Part shown: piece by piece, positions 23,983 through 32,636 of the stretch
How the letters are laid out: each line of letters begins with the position of its first letter
How positions within the stretch are numbered: position 1 is the stretch's first letter
Origin: Clostridia bacterium
Lineage (GTDB): Bacteria > Bacillota > Clostridia > Oscillospirales > QAMX01
Direction: 5' to 3'
NCBI GenBank assembly: GCA_017441705.1
Contig: JAFRWU010000028.1
Span: 1 to 64,000 of the forward strand
Length of the DNA stretch: 64,000 nt
Translations under genes and position numbers: made by a program
Notes under the pieces: model-generated
Database searches by the model: none
What the model was told of the DNA's origin: nothing
The model's input: the letters and a program-made list of their open reading frames with translations, nothing else

Positions 23983-26175
23983 ATGCGTATACTGAACGAA
24001 GAAAAAACTCAGCTTTCCCCTTTATATTCACAGAGGATCCGGAAGCTGCACAACGACAAAGTGAGGGATACCGCCGCAAAGATCCAGCTGAAACTCAACC
24101 ACGACAGTGACGACTGGGGCTTTATCTGGTTCCCTGAATTCAAGTTCAAGGCGCCTGTCGAAACGGATGCACGCCCGCTGTACGGCGCCCGCAATCTCGG
24201 CAAGCTCCTGCGTCGTTTCCTGAACGAAATGCCCAAATACGTCAATAAAGACAGCGCATTGGGAGGCGCCTGGGTAGGCCCGATGCTTGACAGAAAGTTC
24301 TTTGACGTGACGATGGACGTCAATCCCGAAGCGGCAGCGCCGGAGGATCTGATCGCCTGTTGGCAAAAGTATCATACTTTCCCCGGCTATATGGGTATGA
24401 ATCACTGCGGACCGGATATGTCGATCGGCCTGAAGCTTGGCTGGCAGGGACTCCTGGAAAAAGTGCGTTACTATCGCGAATTCAACGCGCCTGCCGATAC
24501 CGGGTTCTACGACGGCGAAGAACAGGTAGTGCTGGGCATGCAGGAGTATGTCCGCCTTCTTGCTGAAAAAGCCCGTGAATTGGCGGAGGCAGAAAGCGAT
24601 CTCACAGCGCGGAAGAACCTTCTGGAGATCGCTGAAATGAACGAACACCTGGTCACCGGCGTTCCCCGAACTCTGCGGGAGGCGTGCCAGTTTCTTGCTC
24701 ATTTTCAGATTGTGGACCGCACCTATATGAACGGCGGCGCGCTGAATCAGCTGGATGAGCTGCTGCGCCCGTACTACGAGAGAGATACAGATGCAGGGAT
24801 CCTTACCGATGAAGAAGCCGTGTGGTATATTGCGAGTCTGTTCTTCAACGACACGCACTATTCTCAGATCGCAGGTCTGACACCGGACGGCAGCCGCGAT
24901 ATGACCAGCCGCATGAGCTTTATCATTCTGGATGCGCTGCATTATTTGCATATACCGATCAACATAGCGCTTCGCGTGAGTGACAAGGTGAATGAAACTC
25001 TGCTTCGCCGCTCGCTGGAATACTGCGCGGAGGACGGCTCCGGCGTCGACTATTCGCTGAACATCGGCGCAGAGGAAGGCTTTGCCAGAAACGGTTATCC
25101 GCTGGAGCTGGCGAGGCTTCGCGCAAAGGTGGGATGCAACTGGACGGCGCTGCCGGGGATCGAATACTCGCTTCAGGATGTGACGCGATGCAATATGGCC
25201 ATGGCGTTCTGGTATGCGATGCAGGACGTACGCAGCGATCCCGGGCTGGAAAAGCTGTGGGAACGCTTCTGCTTCCATACCAGGGTCATCGTGGATTCCA
25301 TCAAGAGGGGATACGACAAGCATTATGAAGTCGTCGGAAAGGTCACGCCGGAGATCGTGCTGAATCTGTTCATGCACGGCCCCATCGAGCGGGGACTGAA
25401 CGCCTCTCAGGGTGTGGATATCGTAGATTTCAATATCGACGGCATCGCGCTGGCTACGGTAGCCGACTCCTTTGCCGCCATTGAGCAGCGTGTAGTGAAC
25501 GAAAAACGCATCACGTGGGAAAAGATGTACGAGGTCCTGGACGCCGACTACGAAGGCTATGAGGACGTACGCTTGATGTTTGCCAATATCAAGCGTTTCG
25601 GCAATCCGGAATCTCTTGCAGAAAAGTGGGCGATAAGGATCCGCGATTATTTTGTGGGCGTATGCAAGGAGCACGGAACTCCCAAACACAATTTGCCCAT
25701 CATCCCGGGAATGTTCTCTCACGGAGATATTTATATGCACGGCTCCTGGCTCCCTGCTACGCCGAACGGACGCAGGTCGGGCGAGGCGATCTCGCACTCC
25801 AACGAACCGGATCCCGGCTTCGCCCGCGGACTGGATTCCTTCTCGCCGACGCTGAAAGCCAATGCGGTAGCTTTGGCCCGTCCCGGCTACGGAAATTCTG
25901 CGCCGCTGCATCTGGATATTGATTACGATATGCTGGAGAGGGAAGGCGGTGTGGATGCCCTGATTGCCTTGATCCACACCCATAATCATATGGGAGGCAT
26001 GCTGATTAACCTGAATATCCTGAGCGAGAAGGTGCTTTTGGAAGCTCATGCGGATCCGTCCACGCATCCCGATCTTGTGGTACGGGTGACCGGTTACTCC
26101 GCTTTCTTCAACACCCTTTCAAAGGAATACCGGCAGCAGGTGGTGGATCGCTTCCTTTCCAGAAAGCACTCCTGA
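23983..26175 (+). CDS. Glycyl radical enzyme (PFL-like), uncharacterised subclass
   Basis: A 730-residue member of the pyruvate formate-lyase-like glycyl radical superfamily, shorter than most characterised members (about 760-850). The C-terminal radical loop RVTGYSAFFN places the radical on G704. The finger-loop cysteine is C385 in KVGCNWTALPG. Characterised dehydratases and lyases generally have Gly-Cys-x-Glu there and PFL has Cys-Cys; this one has Cys-Asn-Trp, so the usual glutamate general base is missing. The reaction is therefore not predictable by analogy. It is cotranscribed with its activase. No microcompartment shell, dehydrogenase or transporter gene is adjacent, so substrate context is lacking. 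It is expected to be cytoplasmic and oxygen-sensitive. Confidence 0.9.
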   Translation: MRILNEEKTQLSPLYSQRIRKLHNDKVRDTAAKIQLKLNHDSDDWGFIWFPEFKFKAPVETDARPLYGARNLGKLLRRFLNEMPKYVNKDSALGGAWVGPMLDRKFFDVTMDVNPEAAAPEDLIACWQKYHTFPGYMGMNHCGPDMSIGLKLGWQGLLEKVRYYREFNAPADTGFYDGEEQVVLGMQEYVRLLAEKARELAEAESDLTARKNLLEIAEMNEHLVTGVPRTLREACQFLAHFQIVDRTYMNGGALNQLDELLRPYYERDTDAGILTDEEAVWYIASLFFNDTHYSQIAGLTPDGSRDMTSRMSFIILDALHYLHIPINIALRVSDKVNETLLRRSLEYCAEDGSGVDYSLNIGAEEGFARNGYPLELARLRAKVGCNWTALPGIEYSLQDVTRCNMAMAFWYAMQDVRSDPGLEKLWERFCFHTRVIVDSIKRGYDKHYEVVGKVTPEIVLNLFMHGPIERGLNASQGVDIVDFNIDGIALATVADSFAAIEQRVVNEKRITWEKMYEVLDADYEGYEDVRLMFANIKRFGNPESLAEKWAIRIRDYFVGVCKEHGTPKHNLPIIPGMFSHGDIYMHGSWLPATPNGRRSGEAISHSNEPDPGFARGLDSFSPTLKANAVALARPGYGNSAPLHLDIDYDMLEREGGVDALIALIHTHNHMGGMLINLNILSEKVLLEAHADPSTHPDLVVRVTGYSAFFNTLSKEYRQQVVDRFLSRKHS

Positions 26176-26192
26176 CGGCAATTTGGCGATAA

Positions 26193-26223
26193 AGAGCCCC
26201 CCGCGTTATGCGCGGGGGGCTCT
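26193..26223 (+). terminator. Terminator of the glycyl radical enzyme operon
   Basis: Perfect 13-bp G+C-rich stem (26193-26205 with 26211-26223), loop TTATG, short T-rich tail TTCCT. Confidence 0.75.
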
Positions 26224-26236
26224 TCCTGCAAAAACG

Positions 26237-26265
26237 GGGCTGCAGCGAAAGATTCGCTGCAGCCC
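26237..26265 (-). terminator. Terminator of the asd-dapA-dapB operon
   Basis: Perfect 13-bp stem (26237-26249 with 26253-26265). On the minus strand it is followed by CGTTTTTG, so it ends the dapB transcript. It stands 14 bp from the opposing terminator. Confidence 0.8.
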
Positions 26266-26309
26266 TTCCGCAAACAGGATCAAGGATCGTATGAGGTCTC
26301 CGGCAGACG

Positions 26310-27059
26310 TTACAGAGCGGCGTTGATCACGCTGTTCATATCATAGAGACCGGGTTCCCTGACCGTCGCCATGAACAACGCCGCGCGGATCGCGCCGGCT
26401 GCAAAAGCCTCGCGGCTTTCCGCTTTATGGGTGAGGGTGACGACCTCGTTCGGTCCGGCAAAAATCACGCTGTGCTCGCCCACGACGGTCCCGCCGCGCA
26501 GTGAATGGATCCCGATCTCGCGGCTGTCGCGCATTTTTCTGACGGTATGGCGGTCGTACACGGGATATTTGTCGGGATCGGAGCTTTCGACAGCTTCCAG
26601 CAGCATGTTGGCCGTGCCGCTGGGCGCATCCAACTTTTTGTTGTGATGCATTTCCAGAATCTCGACGTCATAACCCTGCAGAGCTTCCGCCGCCTTCTTC
26701 ACGAGCGAGCAGAGAACGTTGATGCCGAGCGACATGTTGGCAGAGCGGAAGACCGGGACGGTAACGGAGAGATTACCGATCTCGGCAATCTGTTCATCGC
26801 TGTAACCGGTCGTGCAGAAGATGATCGGCACCTTGTGTTCCCGGGAGTATCCGATCAGCTCGGAAAGAGCAGAGGGGTTGGAAACGTCGATGATCAGATC
26901 CGGTCTCTCCGGCAGCTCGCCGATATGCCGGAAAACGGGAAAATCCGCAGCAAAGGGAAGAAGCTCGACGCCGGCGGCGACAGAGATCCCGCTGCTTTTT
27001 GCCTGAAGGGCGATGGCGCGGCCCATACGGCCGCCCGCTCCTGATATGACAAGATTCAT
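26310..27059 (-). CDS. dapB: 4-hydroxy-tetrahydrodipicolinate reductase
   Basis: DapB reduces the DapA product to tetrahydrodipicolinate with NAD(P)H in the diaminopimelate/lysine pathway. The 249-residue protein has the Rossmann start GAGGRMGRAIA and the substrate-binding signature EMHHNKKLDAPSGTA. The pathway also supplies dipicolinate for spores and DAP for the wall. It is the third gene of asd-dapA-dapB, 85 nt after dapA, with a small hairpin in the gap. Confidence 0.96.
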   Translation of the reverse strand: MNLVISGAGGRMGRAIALQAKSSGISVAAGVELLPFAADFPVFRHIGELPERPDLIIDVSNPSALSELIGYSREHKVPIIFCTTGYSDEQIAEIGNLSVTVPVFRSANMSLGINVLCSLVKKAAEALQGYDVEILEMHHNKKLDAPSGTANMLLEAVESSDPDKYPVYDRHTVRKMRDSREIGIHSLRGGTVVGEHSVIFAGPNEVVTLTHKAESREAFAAGAIRAALFMATVREPGLYDMNSVINAAL

Positions 27060-27113
27060 GGTTGCTCCTTTCCGGTCCCGGTACCGCCAGGACCCAGAGA
27101 CGGGAAGAAAGAA

Positions 27114-27138
27114 CGGCTCCGCGTTCGGAGCGGAGCCG
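27114..27138 (-). promoter_or_regulatory. Hairpin between dapA and dapB
   Basis: Perfect 9-bp stem (27114-27122 with 27130-27138). On the minus strand it is followed by TTCTTTCTTCCC, so it may be a weak partial terminator lowering dapB relative to dapA, or an RNA processing site. Confidence 0.4.
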
Positions 27139-27144
27139 CCTTGA

Positions 27145-28035
27145 TCAGGGAATCAGGTGATGTCTCCGCATCACGGCGAACAGTTTTTCCTTGCCGCCCT
27201 CCGACATGAACGTGAGAGGCATCCTGGGCTCGCCGACGGGAAAACCCATGGCAGTGAGAGCCGCTTTGACGGGAATGGGATTCGTTTCCAGGAAGAGCGC
27301 TTTGGCAAGATCGAAGGTGTCTATGGCCAGAGCGGCGCTTTCGTCCGTCTTCCCCGCGAACCAGAGGGAACACATATCGCTGACTTCCTTCGGCATAACG
27401 TTGGAAAGAACCGAAACGACTCCTTGACCGCCGAGAGCAAGCGTGGGAATGATCAGAGAGTCTTCGCCGCTCCAGACGTTGAAATCGTCGCCGCAGAGCC
27501 TCCTGACCTCAGTGATCAGTTCCAGATCGCCGCTCGCTTCCTTGGTCCCGTTGATATTGGGATGCTCGGAAAGCGTCTTGTATGTATCCGGAGTGATCCC
27601 CATGCCTGTGCGCGAAGGGATGCTGTAGAGAATGATCGGTTTATCCACCGAATCGGCAATGGTCAGGAAATGCCGGATCAGACCGGGCTGCGTGGTCTTG
27701 TTGTAGTAAGGAGTGACAAGAAGCAGACCGTCGGCACCGGCGGCAGCGGCGAAACGGGACATCTGCATGCAGTAACGCGTATCGTTGCTTCCCGTGCCGG
27801 CAATGACGGGGACGCGCCCTGCGACCTTGTCGATGGCGTAAAGAAGGCAGTCCTTGTGTTCCTTGTCGTCTAGAGTGGATTTTTCGCCTGTCGTTCCGCA
27901 GATGGTCAGCGCGCTGACGCCGGATTGGATCTGTCGCTCGATCAGTTCACCGAAAAGCGGGAAATTGATCTTGTTGTCCCATGTGAAGGGAGTGATCATC
28001 GCGGTGTTTGCACCGCGAAACAAAGGATTTTTCAT
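27145..28035 (-). CDS. dapA: 4-hydroxy-tetrahydrodipicolinate synthase
   Basis: DapA condenses pyruvate with aspartate semialdehyde, the committed step to DAP and lysine. The 296-residue TIM barrel shows GTTGEKSTL, YYNKTTQPG, YSIPSRTG and the Schiff-base lysine in NGTKEASGD. The second of two adjacent ATGs (28035) is favoured because GAGGTG is only 1 nt from the first (28038). The start lies 8 nt after the asd stop, so the two are tightly coupled. Confidence 0.96.
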   Translation of the reverse strand: MKNPLFRGANTAMITPFTWDNKINFPLFGELIERQIQSGVSALTICGTTGEKSTLDDKEHKDCLLYAIDKVAGRVPVIAGTGSNDTRYCMQMSRFAAAAGADGLLLVTPYYNKTTQPGLIRHFLTIADSVDKPIILYSIPSRTGMGITPDTYKTLSEHPNINGTKEASGDLELITEVRRLCGDDFNVWSGEDSLIIPTLALGGQGVVSVLSNVMPKEVSDMCSLWFAGKTDESAALAIDTFDLAKALFLETNPIPVKAALTAMGFPVGEPRMPLTFMSEGGKEKLFAVMRRHHLIP

Positions 28036-28043
28036 CATGCACC

Positions 28044-29123
28044 TCAATCCATATATCCGAGTTTTGTCAGAAGCTCTGCCATCAGGACACCGCCGCCGGC
28101 AGCGCCTCTGAGGGTGTTATGGGAAAGGCATACGAATTTGATGTCGAACTGCGTATCTTCACGGAGGCGGCCGATCGATACAGCCATCCCGTTTTCCAGA
28201 TTGCGGTCGAGCCTGGTCTGCGGACGGTTTTCTTCCTCGAAGTAATGAAGGAATTGTTTCGGCGCGCTGGGAAGCTCAAGCTCCTGCGGGAGCGCCTTGA
28301 ATTCACGCCAGGCGGCAAGGATCTCGTCCAGGGGAGGTCTCTTCTCGAAGGTGGCGAATACCGTCGCAAGATGTCCGTCGGACACCGGGACGCGGATGCA
28401 CTGGGTGGTGATGGACGGGGAAGAAGCGGGAACGATGACGCCGTTCTCGATCCGGCCCCAGATCTTCATCGGCTCTTTTTCGGATTTCTCCTCTTCGCCG
28501 CCGATAAAGGGGATGATGTTGTTGATGATCTCCGGCATGCGGTCAAAGGTTTTGCCGGCGCCGGAAATCGCCTGATAGGTCGAAGCGCAGACCTTATCGA
28601 TCCCGTATGCGCGCAGAGGATGGAGCGCCGGAACGTAGCTCTGAATGGAGCAATTGGACTTGGCGGCAATGAAGCCTTTTCTGGTGCCGAGGCGTTTGCG
28701 CTGGAAGGGGATGATTTCGGCGTGTTCGGGATTGATCTCGGGAATGATCATCGGGACGTCGCCGACGCCGCGATTGGCGGAGTTGTTGGACATGATGGGA
28801 CACTCGAGCCTGGCATAGCTTTCCTCCAGAGCTTTTGCGTCTTCCTTCTTCATATTGACCGCGCAGAAAGCGAAATCGACGTTTTCCGCTATGAAGCTCT
28901 TCTCTGCTTCAGCATCATATACACGCATGCCTCGTACTTTTTCCGGCATGGGCGAGGTCATGGCCCAGCGTCCTGCGCATGCTTCTTCATATGTCTTGCC
29001 GGCGGAGTTCCTGCTGGCGGCAAGGATCGTCAATTCGAACCAGGGATGATCGGCGAGCAGCAGAATGAATCTCTGGCCGACCATACCGGTCGCGCCGATC
29101 ACGGCGACTTTGTACTTTTTCAT
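28044..29123 (-). CDS. asd: Aspartate-semialdehyde dehydrogenase, archaeal/eukaryal type
   Basis: Asd reduces aspartyl phosphate to aspartate semialdehyde with NADPH, supplying lysine, DAP, threonine and methionine synthesis. The 359-residue protein has GATGMVGQRF at the NADP site and the nucleophilic cysteine in SNCSIQSY. Overall pattern and length match the archaeal/fungal branch (TIGR00978), not the classical E. coli/Bacillus one; this form is known from various Clostridia. The ATG at 29123 is used (GAAAGGA upstream); an upstream start would add 17 residues. First gene of the operon. Confidence 0.93.
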   Translation of the reverse strand: MKKYKVAVIGATGMVGQRFILLLADHPWFELTILAASRNSAGKTYEEACAGRWAMTSPMPEKVRGMRVYDAEAEKSFIAENVDFAFCAVNMKKEDAKALEESYARLECPIMSNNSANRGVGDVPMIIPEINPEHAEIIPFQRKRLGTRKGFIAAKSNCSIQSYVPALHPLRAYGIDKVCASTYQAISGAGKTFDRMPEIINNIIPFIGGEEEKSEKEPMKIWGRIENGVIVPASSPSITTQCIRVPVSDGHLATVFATFEKRPPLDEILAAWREFKALPQELELPSAPKQFLHYFEEENRPQTRLDRNLENGMAVSIGRLREDTQFDIKFVCLSHNTLRGAAGGGVLMAELLTKLGYMD

Positions 29124-29183
29124 GGGGATCGCATCCTTTCTCTGAGGAGATGAACATAAATGTTGAAAAAACACCCGTATTGC

Positions 29184-29211
29184 AGTATAATATCACTTGG
29201 CTGTACTTCAA
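29184..29211 (-). promoter_or_regulatory. Promoter of asd-dapA-dapB
   Basis: Minus strand: TTGAAG (29211-29206), 16 nt, TATACT (29189-29184), giving a leader of about 55 nt. No lysine riboswitch or T-box can fit in that leader. Confidence 0.6.
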
Positions 29212-29298
29212 CAGGGCTTTTGCTCGTATACGTATCTTATTATATCAGGAGTGGCAGCGCTTGTCAATTCTCCGCTTGGGGCAAGGAAAGGACTCTTT

Positions 29299-30372
29299 AT
29301 GAAAACCAGTGATTTTTACTATGATCTTCCCAAGGAACTGATCGCGCAGAGTCCCGCGGAAAAAAGAGATCATTCCCGTATGATGCTGCTGGACAAGACG
29401 ACCGGCTGGACGGCAGACCGTCACTTTTATGATATCGTCGATTATCTGCATGCCGGCGACACACTCGTTTTGAACGACTCCCGCGTTATTCCGGCGAGAC
29501 TGATCGGAGAACGCTTGTCGCCGAACGGCGAAAAGTATCCTTGCGAGCTGCTTCTCCTGCGGGAAAGCGAAGAAGAACCGGACGTATGGGAGTGCCTGGC
29601 CAAACCGGGAAGACGGATGAAACCGGGGACGGAGCTTTCATTCGGCGAAGGTCTTCTGAAAGCCGGAGTCGTCGGCGAGGGAATGGACGGAAACCGTTTT
29701 GTCAAATTTCAATACGACGGCGTCTTTCCCGAACTTCTCGAACGTCTCGGCAGGATCCCTTTGCCGCCGTATATTACTTCCTATACCGGAGACGGAGAAA
29801 GATATCAGACGGTTTATTCGAAAAACCCGGGCTCGGCAGCCGCACCGACGGCAGGACTTCACTTTACCGAAGAGACGCTGGAAGCAATCAGGAAGAAAGG
29901 AGTCTCTATTGCTCCGGTTACGCTTCACGTAGGTCTGGGAACCTTTCGTCCCGTGTCTGCGGAAGATATACGCGATCACATCATGCACAGCGAGTTTTAT
30001 CAGATCCCGAAGGAAAGCGCGGATCTGATCAACCGTACGCATCAACGCGGCGGCCGAATCATTGCCGTAGGCACCACGTCCTGCCGCACGATCGAATCGG
30101 CTGCGGAGGGAAAAGGTCGGGTCAAAGCCGGATCGGGATGGACGGATATCTTTATTTATCCGGGATATGAATTCAAAGTACTGGACGGTCTTCTGACGAA
30201 CTTTCATCTGCCGGAAAGCACGCTGATCATGCTGGTTTCCGCACTTGCGGGGAGAGAAGCCGTACTCAACGCATATCATGAAGCGGTGGAGAAAAAATAC
30301 CGTTTCTTTTCCTTCGGAGATGCGATGCTGATCGCGGATTACAGCGAGGAGGAACGTCATGGCTCACTTTGA
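29299..30372 (+). CDS. queA: S-adenosylmethionine:tRNA ribosyltransferase-isomerase
   Basis: QueA transfers and rearranges the ribosyl moiety of SAM onto preQ1 in tRNA, forming epoxyqueuosine. 357 residues, full length; N-terminal [17 protein letters not shown] and the [10 protein letters not shown] motif are characteristic. The ATG at 29299 follows GGAAAGGA. The last 14 bp overlap the start of tgt, which catalyses the preceding step of the same pathway. Confidence 0.97.
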   Translation: MKTSDFYYDLPKELIAQSPAEKRDHSRMMLLDKTTGWTADRHFYDIVDYLHAGDTLVLNDSRVIPARLIGERLSPNGEKYPCELLLLRESEEEPDVWECLAKPGRRMKPGTELSFGEGLLKAGVVGEGMDGNRFVKFQYDGVFPELLERLGRIPLPPYITSYTGDGERYQTVYSKNPGSAAAPTAGLHFTEETLEAIRKKGVSIAPVTLHVGLGTFRPVSAEDIRDHIMHSEFYQIPKESADLINRTHQRGGRIIAVGTTSCRTIESAAEGKGRVKAGSGWTDIFIYPGYEFKVLDGLLTNFHLPESTLIMLVSALAGREAVLNAYHEAVEKKYRFFSFGDAMLIADYSEEERHGSL

Positions 30373-31495
30373 GGTGCTTGAGAAGAAGGGATATGCAAGA
30401 CTCGGTCTGCTTCATACGCCGCACGGCACGGTTAAAACGCCGCTGTTTATGAACGTCGGTACGCAGGCGGCCATCAAAGGAGGCCTTTCTTCTTCGGATC
30501 TTGAGGAGATCGGATGTCAGGTGGAGCTGTCCAATACCTATCATCTCTCGGTCAGACCCGGCGACGAGGTCGTCAAGGCATGCGGAGGGCTTCACCGCTT
30601 TATGGACTGGCACAGACCGATCCTGACGGACAGCGGGGGGTTTCAGGTGTTCTCTCTGGCGTCTCCGAAGAGCATCCGTGATGAAGGCGTGCACTTTCAA
30701 TCCCATGTAGACGGCCGGAAGATCTTTATGAGACCGGAAGACAGTATGAAGATCCAGGCGAATCTCGGATCTGATATAGCGATGGCTTTCGATGAATGCG
30801 TCGGCAATCCCGCGGAACGGTCATACGTCGTTTCTTCCGTCAAAAGGACTACGGAATGGCTTCTGCGATGCGTTGCCTCCCATAAGGAGCTGATGAAAGA
30901 CGAAAGCGCGCCGAACCAAGGGCAAATGCTCTTCGGCATCAATCAGGGAAGCACCTACGCAGATCTTCGCGTGGAGCATATGAAAAGAATAGCAGAGCTG
31001 GATCTGCCGGGGTATTCGGTGGGCGGATTGGCCGTAGGGGAGAGAACGGAGGAAATGTATGCGATCCTCGACGTTCTCGCCGATCATATGCCCGAGGAAA
31101 AACCGCGGTATCTGATGGGGGTCGGAACGCCTGTCAATATCGTAAACGGCGTGATGCGAGGGATCGATATGTTCGACTGTGTGCTCCCGGCACGCAACGC
31201 GAGACACGGACATCTCTATACCAGCGAAGGACGGATCAACCTCAAAAACAATCGCTTTGAACGGGATATGCGGCCCATTGACGAAACCTGTTCCTGCCCG
31301 ACTTGCCGCCGCTTTTCCCGTGCCTATATCAGACATCTGATGAAGGCCGAGGAGGTGCTGGCGCTCAGATTATGCGTGATCCACAATTTATGGTTTTATA
31401 ATCATCTGATGGAGGACATCCGGTCGGCGATCGAAAACGACACGCTTCCGGATATGCTGAAGAAGGCTGAGGCGTGCGAACGGCATGAAATCTGA
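30359..31495 (+). CDS. tgt: tRNA-guanine(34) transglycosylase
   Basis: Tgt exchanges guanine-34 of Asp, Asn, His and Tyr tRNAs for preQ1. The 378-residue protein shows the general acid/base region [10 protein letters not shown], the nucleophile in [17 protein letters not shown], and the zinc site [16 protein letters not shown]. Together with queA it forms the tRNA queuosine unit. No queuosine precursor synthesis genes are in view. Confidence 0.97.
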   Translation: MAHFEVLEKKGYARLGLLHTPHGTVKTPLFMNVGTQAAIKGGLSSSDLEEIGCQVELSNTYHLSVRPGDEVVKACGGLHRFMDWHRPILTDSGGFQVFSLASPKSIRDEGVHFQSHVDGRKIFMRPEDSMKIQANLGSDIAMAFDECVGNPAERSYVVSSVKRTTEWLLRCVASHKELMKDESAPNQGQMLFGINQGSTYADLRVEHMKRIAELDLPGYSVGGLAVGERTEEMYAILDVLADHMPEEKPRYLMGVGTPVNIVNGVMRGIDMFDCVLPARNARHGHLYTSEGRINLKNNRFERDMRPIDETCSCPTCRRFSRAYIRHLMKAEEVLALRLCVIHNLWFYNHLMEDIRSAIENDTLPDMLKKAEACERHEI

Positions 31496-31515
31496 GCCCA
31501 AGCGCCAAAAAGTGA

Positions 31516-31544
31516 TTGAAAGCTGACGGCACATGTGATACAAT
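31516..31544 (+). promoter_or_regulatory. sigma-A promoter of yajC
   Basis: TTGAAA (31516-31521), 17 nt, TACAAT (31539-31544), 40 nt before the yajC start. It gives yajC independent transcription besides read-through from tgt. Confidence 0.7.
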
Positions 31545-31583
31545 AGGAAAGAATTCAGAAAGCTTGTTAGGAGTGATTGTTTC

Positions 31584-32171
31584 ATGCGCAAATGGTTTAA
31601 GATTCTTTACGGTACGATTTTTGCCGCAGCTGCCTCCGTGACGATGGCGGTTGCCGCTTTTGCAGAAGGAGAAGCGTCTCAGGATACCGCGGCACAGACG
31701 CAAACGCAGACGACTTCGCTTTTCGGCGGACTCAACAAGAATTCCATTATTACCATCGTTCTGATGCTTGCCCTGGTCGCCGTTATGTACTTTGTGATGA
31801 TCAGGCCTCAGCGGAAAAAGGAGAAAGAAACAGCCGCGATGCGCAACAACATCCAGCCCGGCGACAAGGTCGTTACCATCGGCGGTGTTGTCGGCAAGGT
31901 CTGCAGCGTGAAGGAAGACGTCGTGACGATCGAGACGGGATCCGATAAGGTCAGGATCAAATTCGTCAAGAATGCGATTTCCAGCGTTACGAAGGCAAGG
32001 ACAGACGTCGTTGAAACCAAAGAAGAGCGTGACGAAAAGAAACGCAAGGTCCTCAGAAAGGTCAAAAAGAGCGACGCTGAGGCACAGCCTGAAACGGCCC
32101 CGGCCGCAGAAGCGACCGACGGGAACGCGGATACCGTATCCGAAGAGAAGAAGGACGAAACCAAAGAATAA
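31584..32171 (+). CDS. yajC: Preprotein translocase subunit YajC, extended form
   Basis: A 195-residue YajC, an accessory of the Sec-SecDF translocase. The conserved core (about residues 50-130) has the membrane helix and the signature VMIRPQRKKEKE, followed by NNIQPGDKVVTIGGVVGKV. Typical YajC is about 90-115 residues. Here a signal-peptide-like helix precedes it (residues 1-28, ending AFAEGEA) and a charged Glu/Lys tail follows (about 135-195). Order queA-tgt-yajC is widely conserved. secD/secF are not in the window. Confidence 0.92.
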   Translation: MRKWFKILYGTIFAAAASVTMAVAAFAEGEASQDTAAQTQTQTTSLFGGLNKNSIITIVLMLALVAVMYFVMIRPQRKKEKETAAMRNNIQPGDKVVTIGGVVGKVCSVKEDVVTIETGSDKVRIKFVKNAISSVTKARTDVVETKEERDEKKRKVLRKVKKSDAEAQPETAPAAEATDGNADTVSEEKKDETKE

Positions 32172-32187
32172 GCACGACATAATAAAG

Positions 32188-32231
32188 GATCTCTCCGCAT
32201 AGAGTAGGACAAAACGATATGCGGAGAGATC
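32188..32231 (+). promoter_or_regulatory. Perfect hairpin burying the ribosome site of the next gene
   Basis: 14-bp perfect inverted repeat: GATCTCTCCGCATA (32188-32201) and TATGCGGAGAGATC (32218-32231), 16-nt loop. The GGAGAG inside the 3' arm is the ribosome site of the gene at 32238. There is no U-tract, so translational control is more likely than termination. Confidence 0.65.
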
Positions 32232-32237
32232 ATCCTT

Positions 32238-32636
32238 ATGAATGAACGTAATCGGAAATCCGGCTTCTTTCCCGCTGTGCTCAAACTGTTTCTGCTTTCG
32301 GTGACGTCGATCCTGTTTCTGACAGCCCTCTCTGCCGCGGCTTCCGGTATACTGATGTGTTTTCACGATATACCGTGCGAGAGCCTTTACGGCGTTGCGG
32401 CGGTTCCCGTGGTTCTCCTTGCCGGGTTCGCCTCGGGAAGGGCGGCGTCGGCAATACTGCCCGTAAGAGGCTTGTATGCCGGTGGGCTCTCCGCACTGTG
32501 TCTCTTTCTCATGATGCTTTTGACGGGCGCGATGCTGGGGAATGAAACGCTCTGGTCGATGTGGGCGCTGGCGGAAGGATCCCTTGCACTCCTGGGATGC
32601 CTGACCGGTTCGATCTTGGGAGCGTCAAAAAGATGA
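32238..32636 (+). CDS. TIGR04086-type four-helix membrane protein
   Basis: A 132-residue protein with four predicted membrane helices. Size, helix pattern and position straight after yajC fit TIGR04086, a family of unknown function common in Clostridia at this locus. In many Clostridia it is followed by the SCIFF peptide and its radical SAM maturase; those are absent here. Its stop overlaps the next start (ATGA). Confidence 0.7.
   Translation: MNERNRKSGFFPAVLKLFLLSVTSILFLTALSAAASGILMCFHDIPCESLYGVAAVPVVLLAGFASGRAASAILPVRGLYAGGLSALCLFLMMLLTGAMLGNETLWSMWALAEGSLALLGCLTGSILGASKR

Noticed and set aside
24028-26067. Long open frame (about 680 codons) antisense to the glycyl radical enzyme
   Set aside because: It lies wholly opposite a gene with complete family motifs, its translation shows no domain, and there is no ribosome site; it arises from codon bias of the real gene.
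29124-29183. Lysine riboswitch before asd-dapA-dapB
   Set aside because: The leader is about 60 nt, far shorter than the lysine aptamer, and lacks its conserved blocks.
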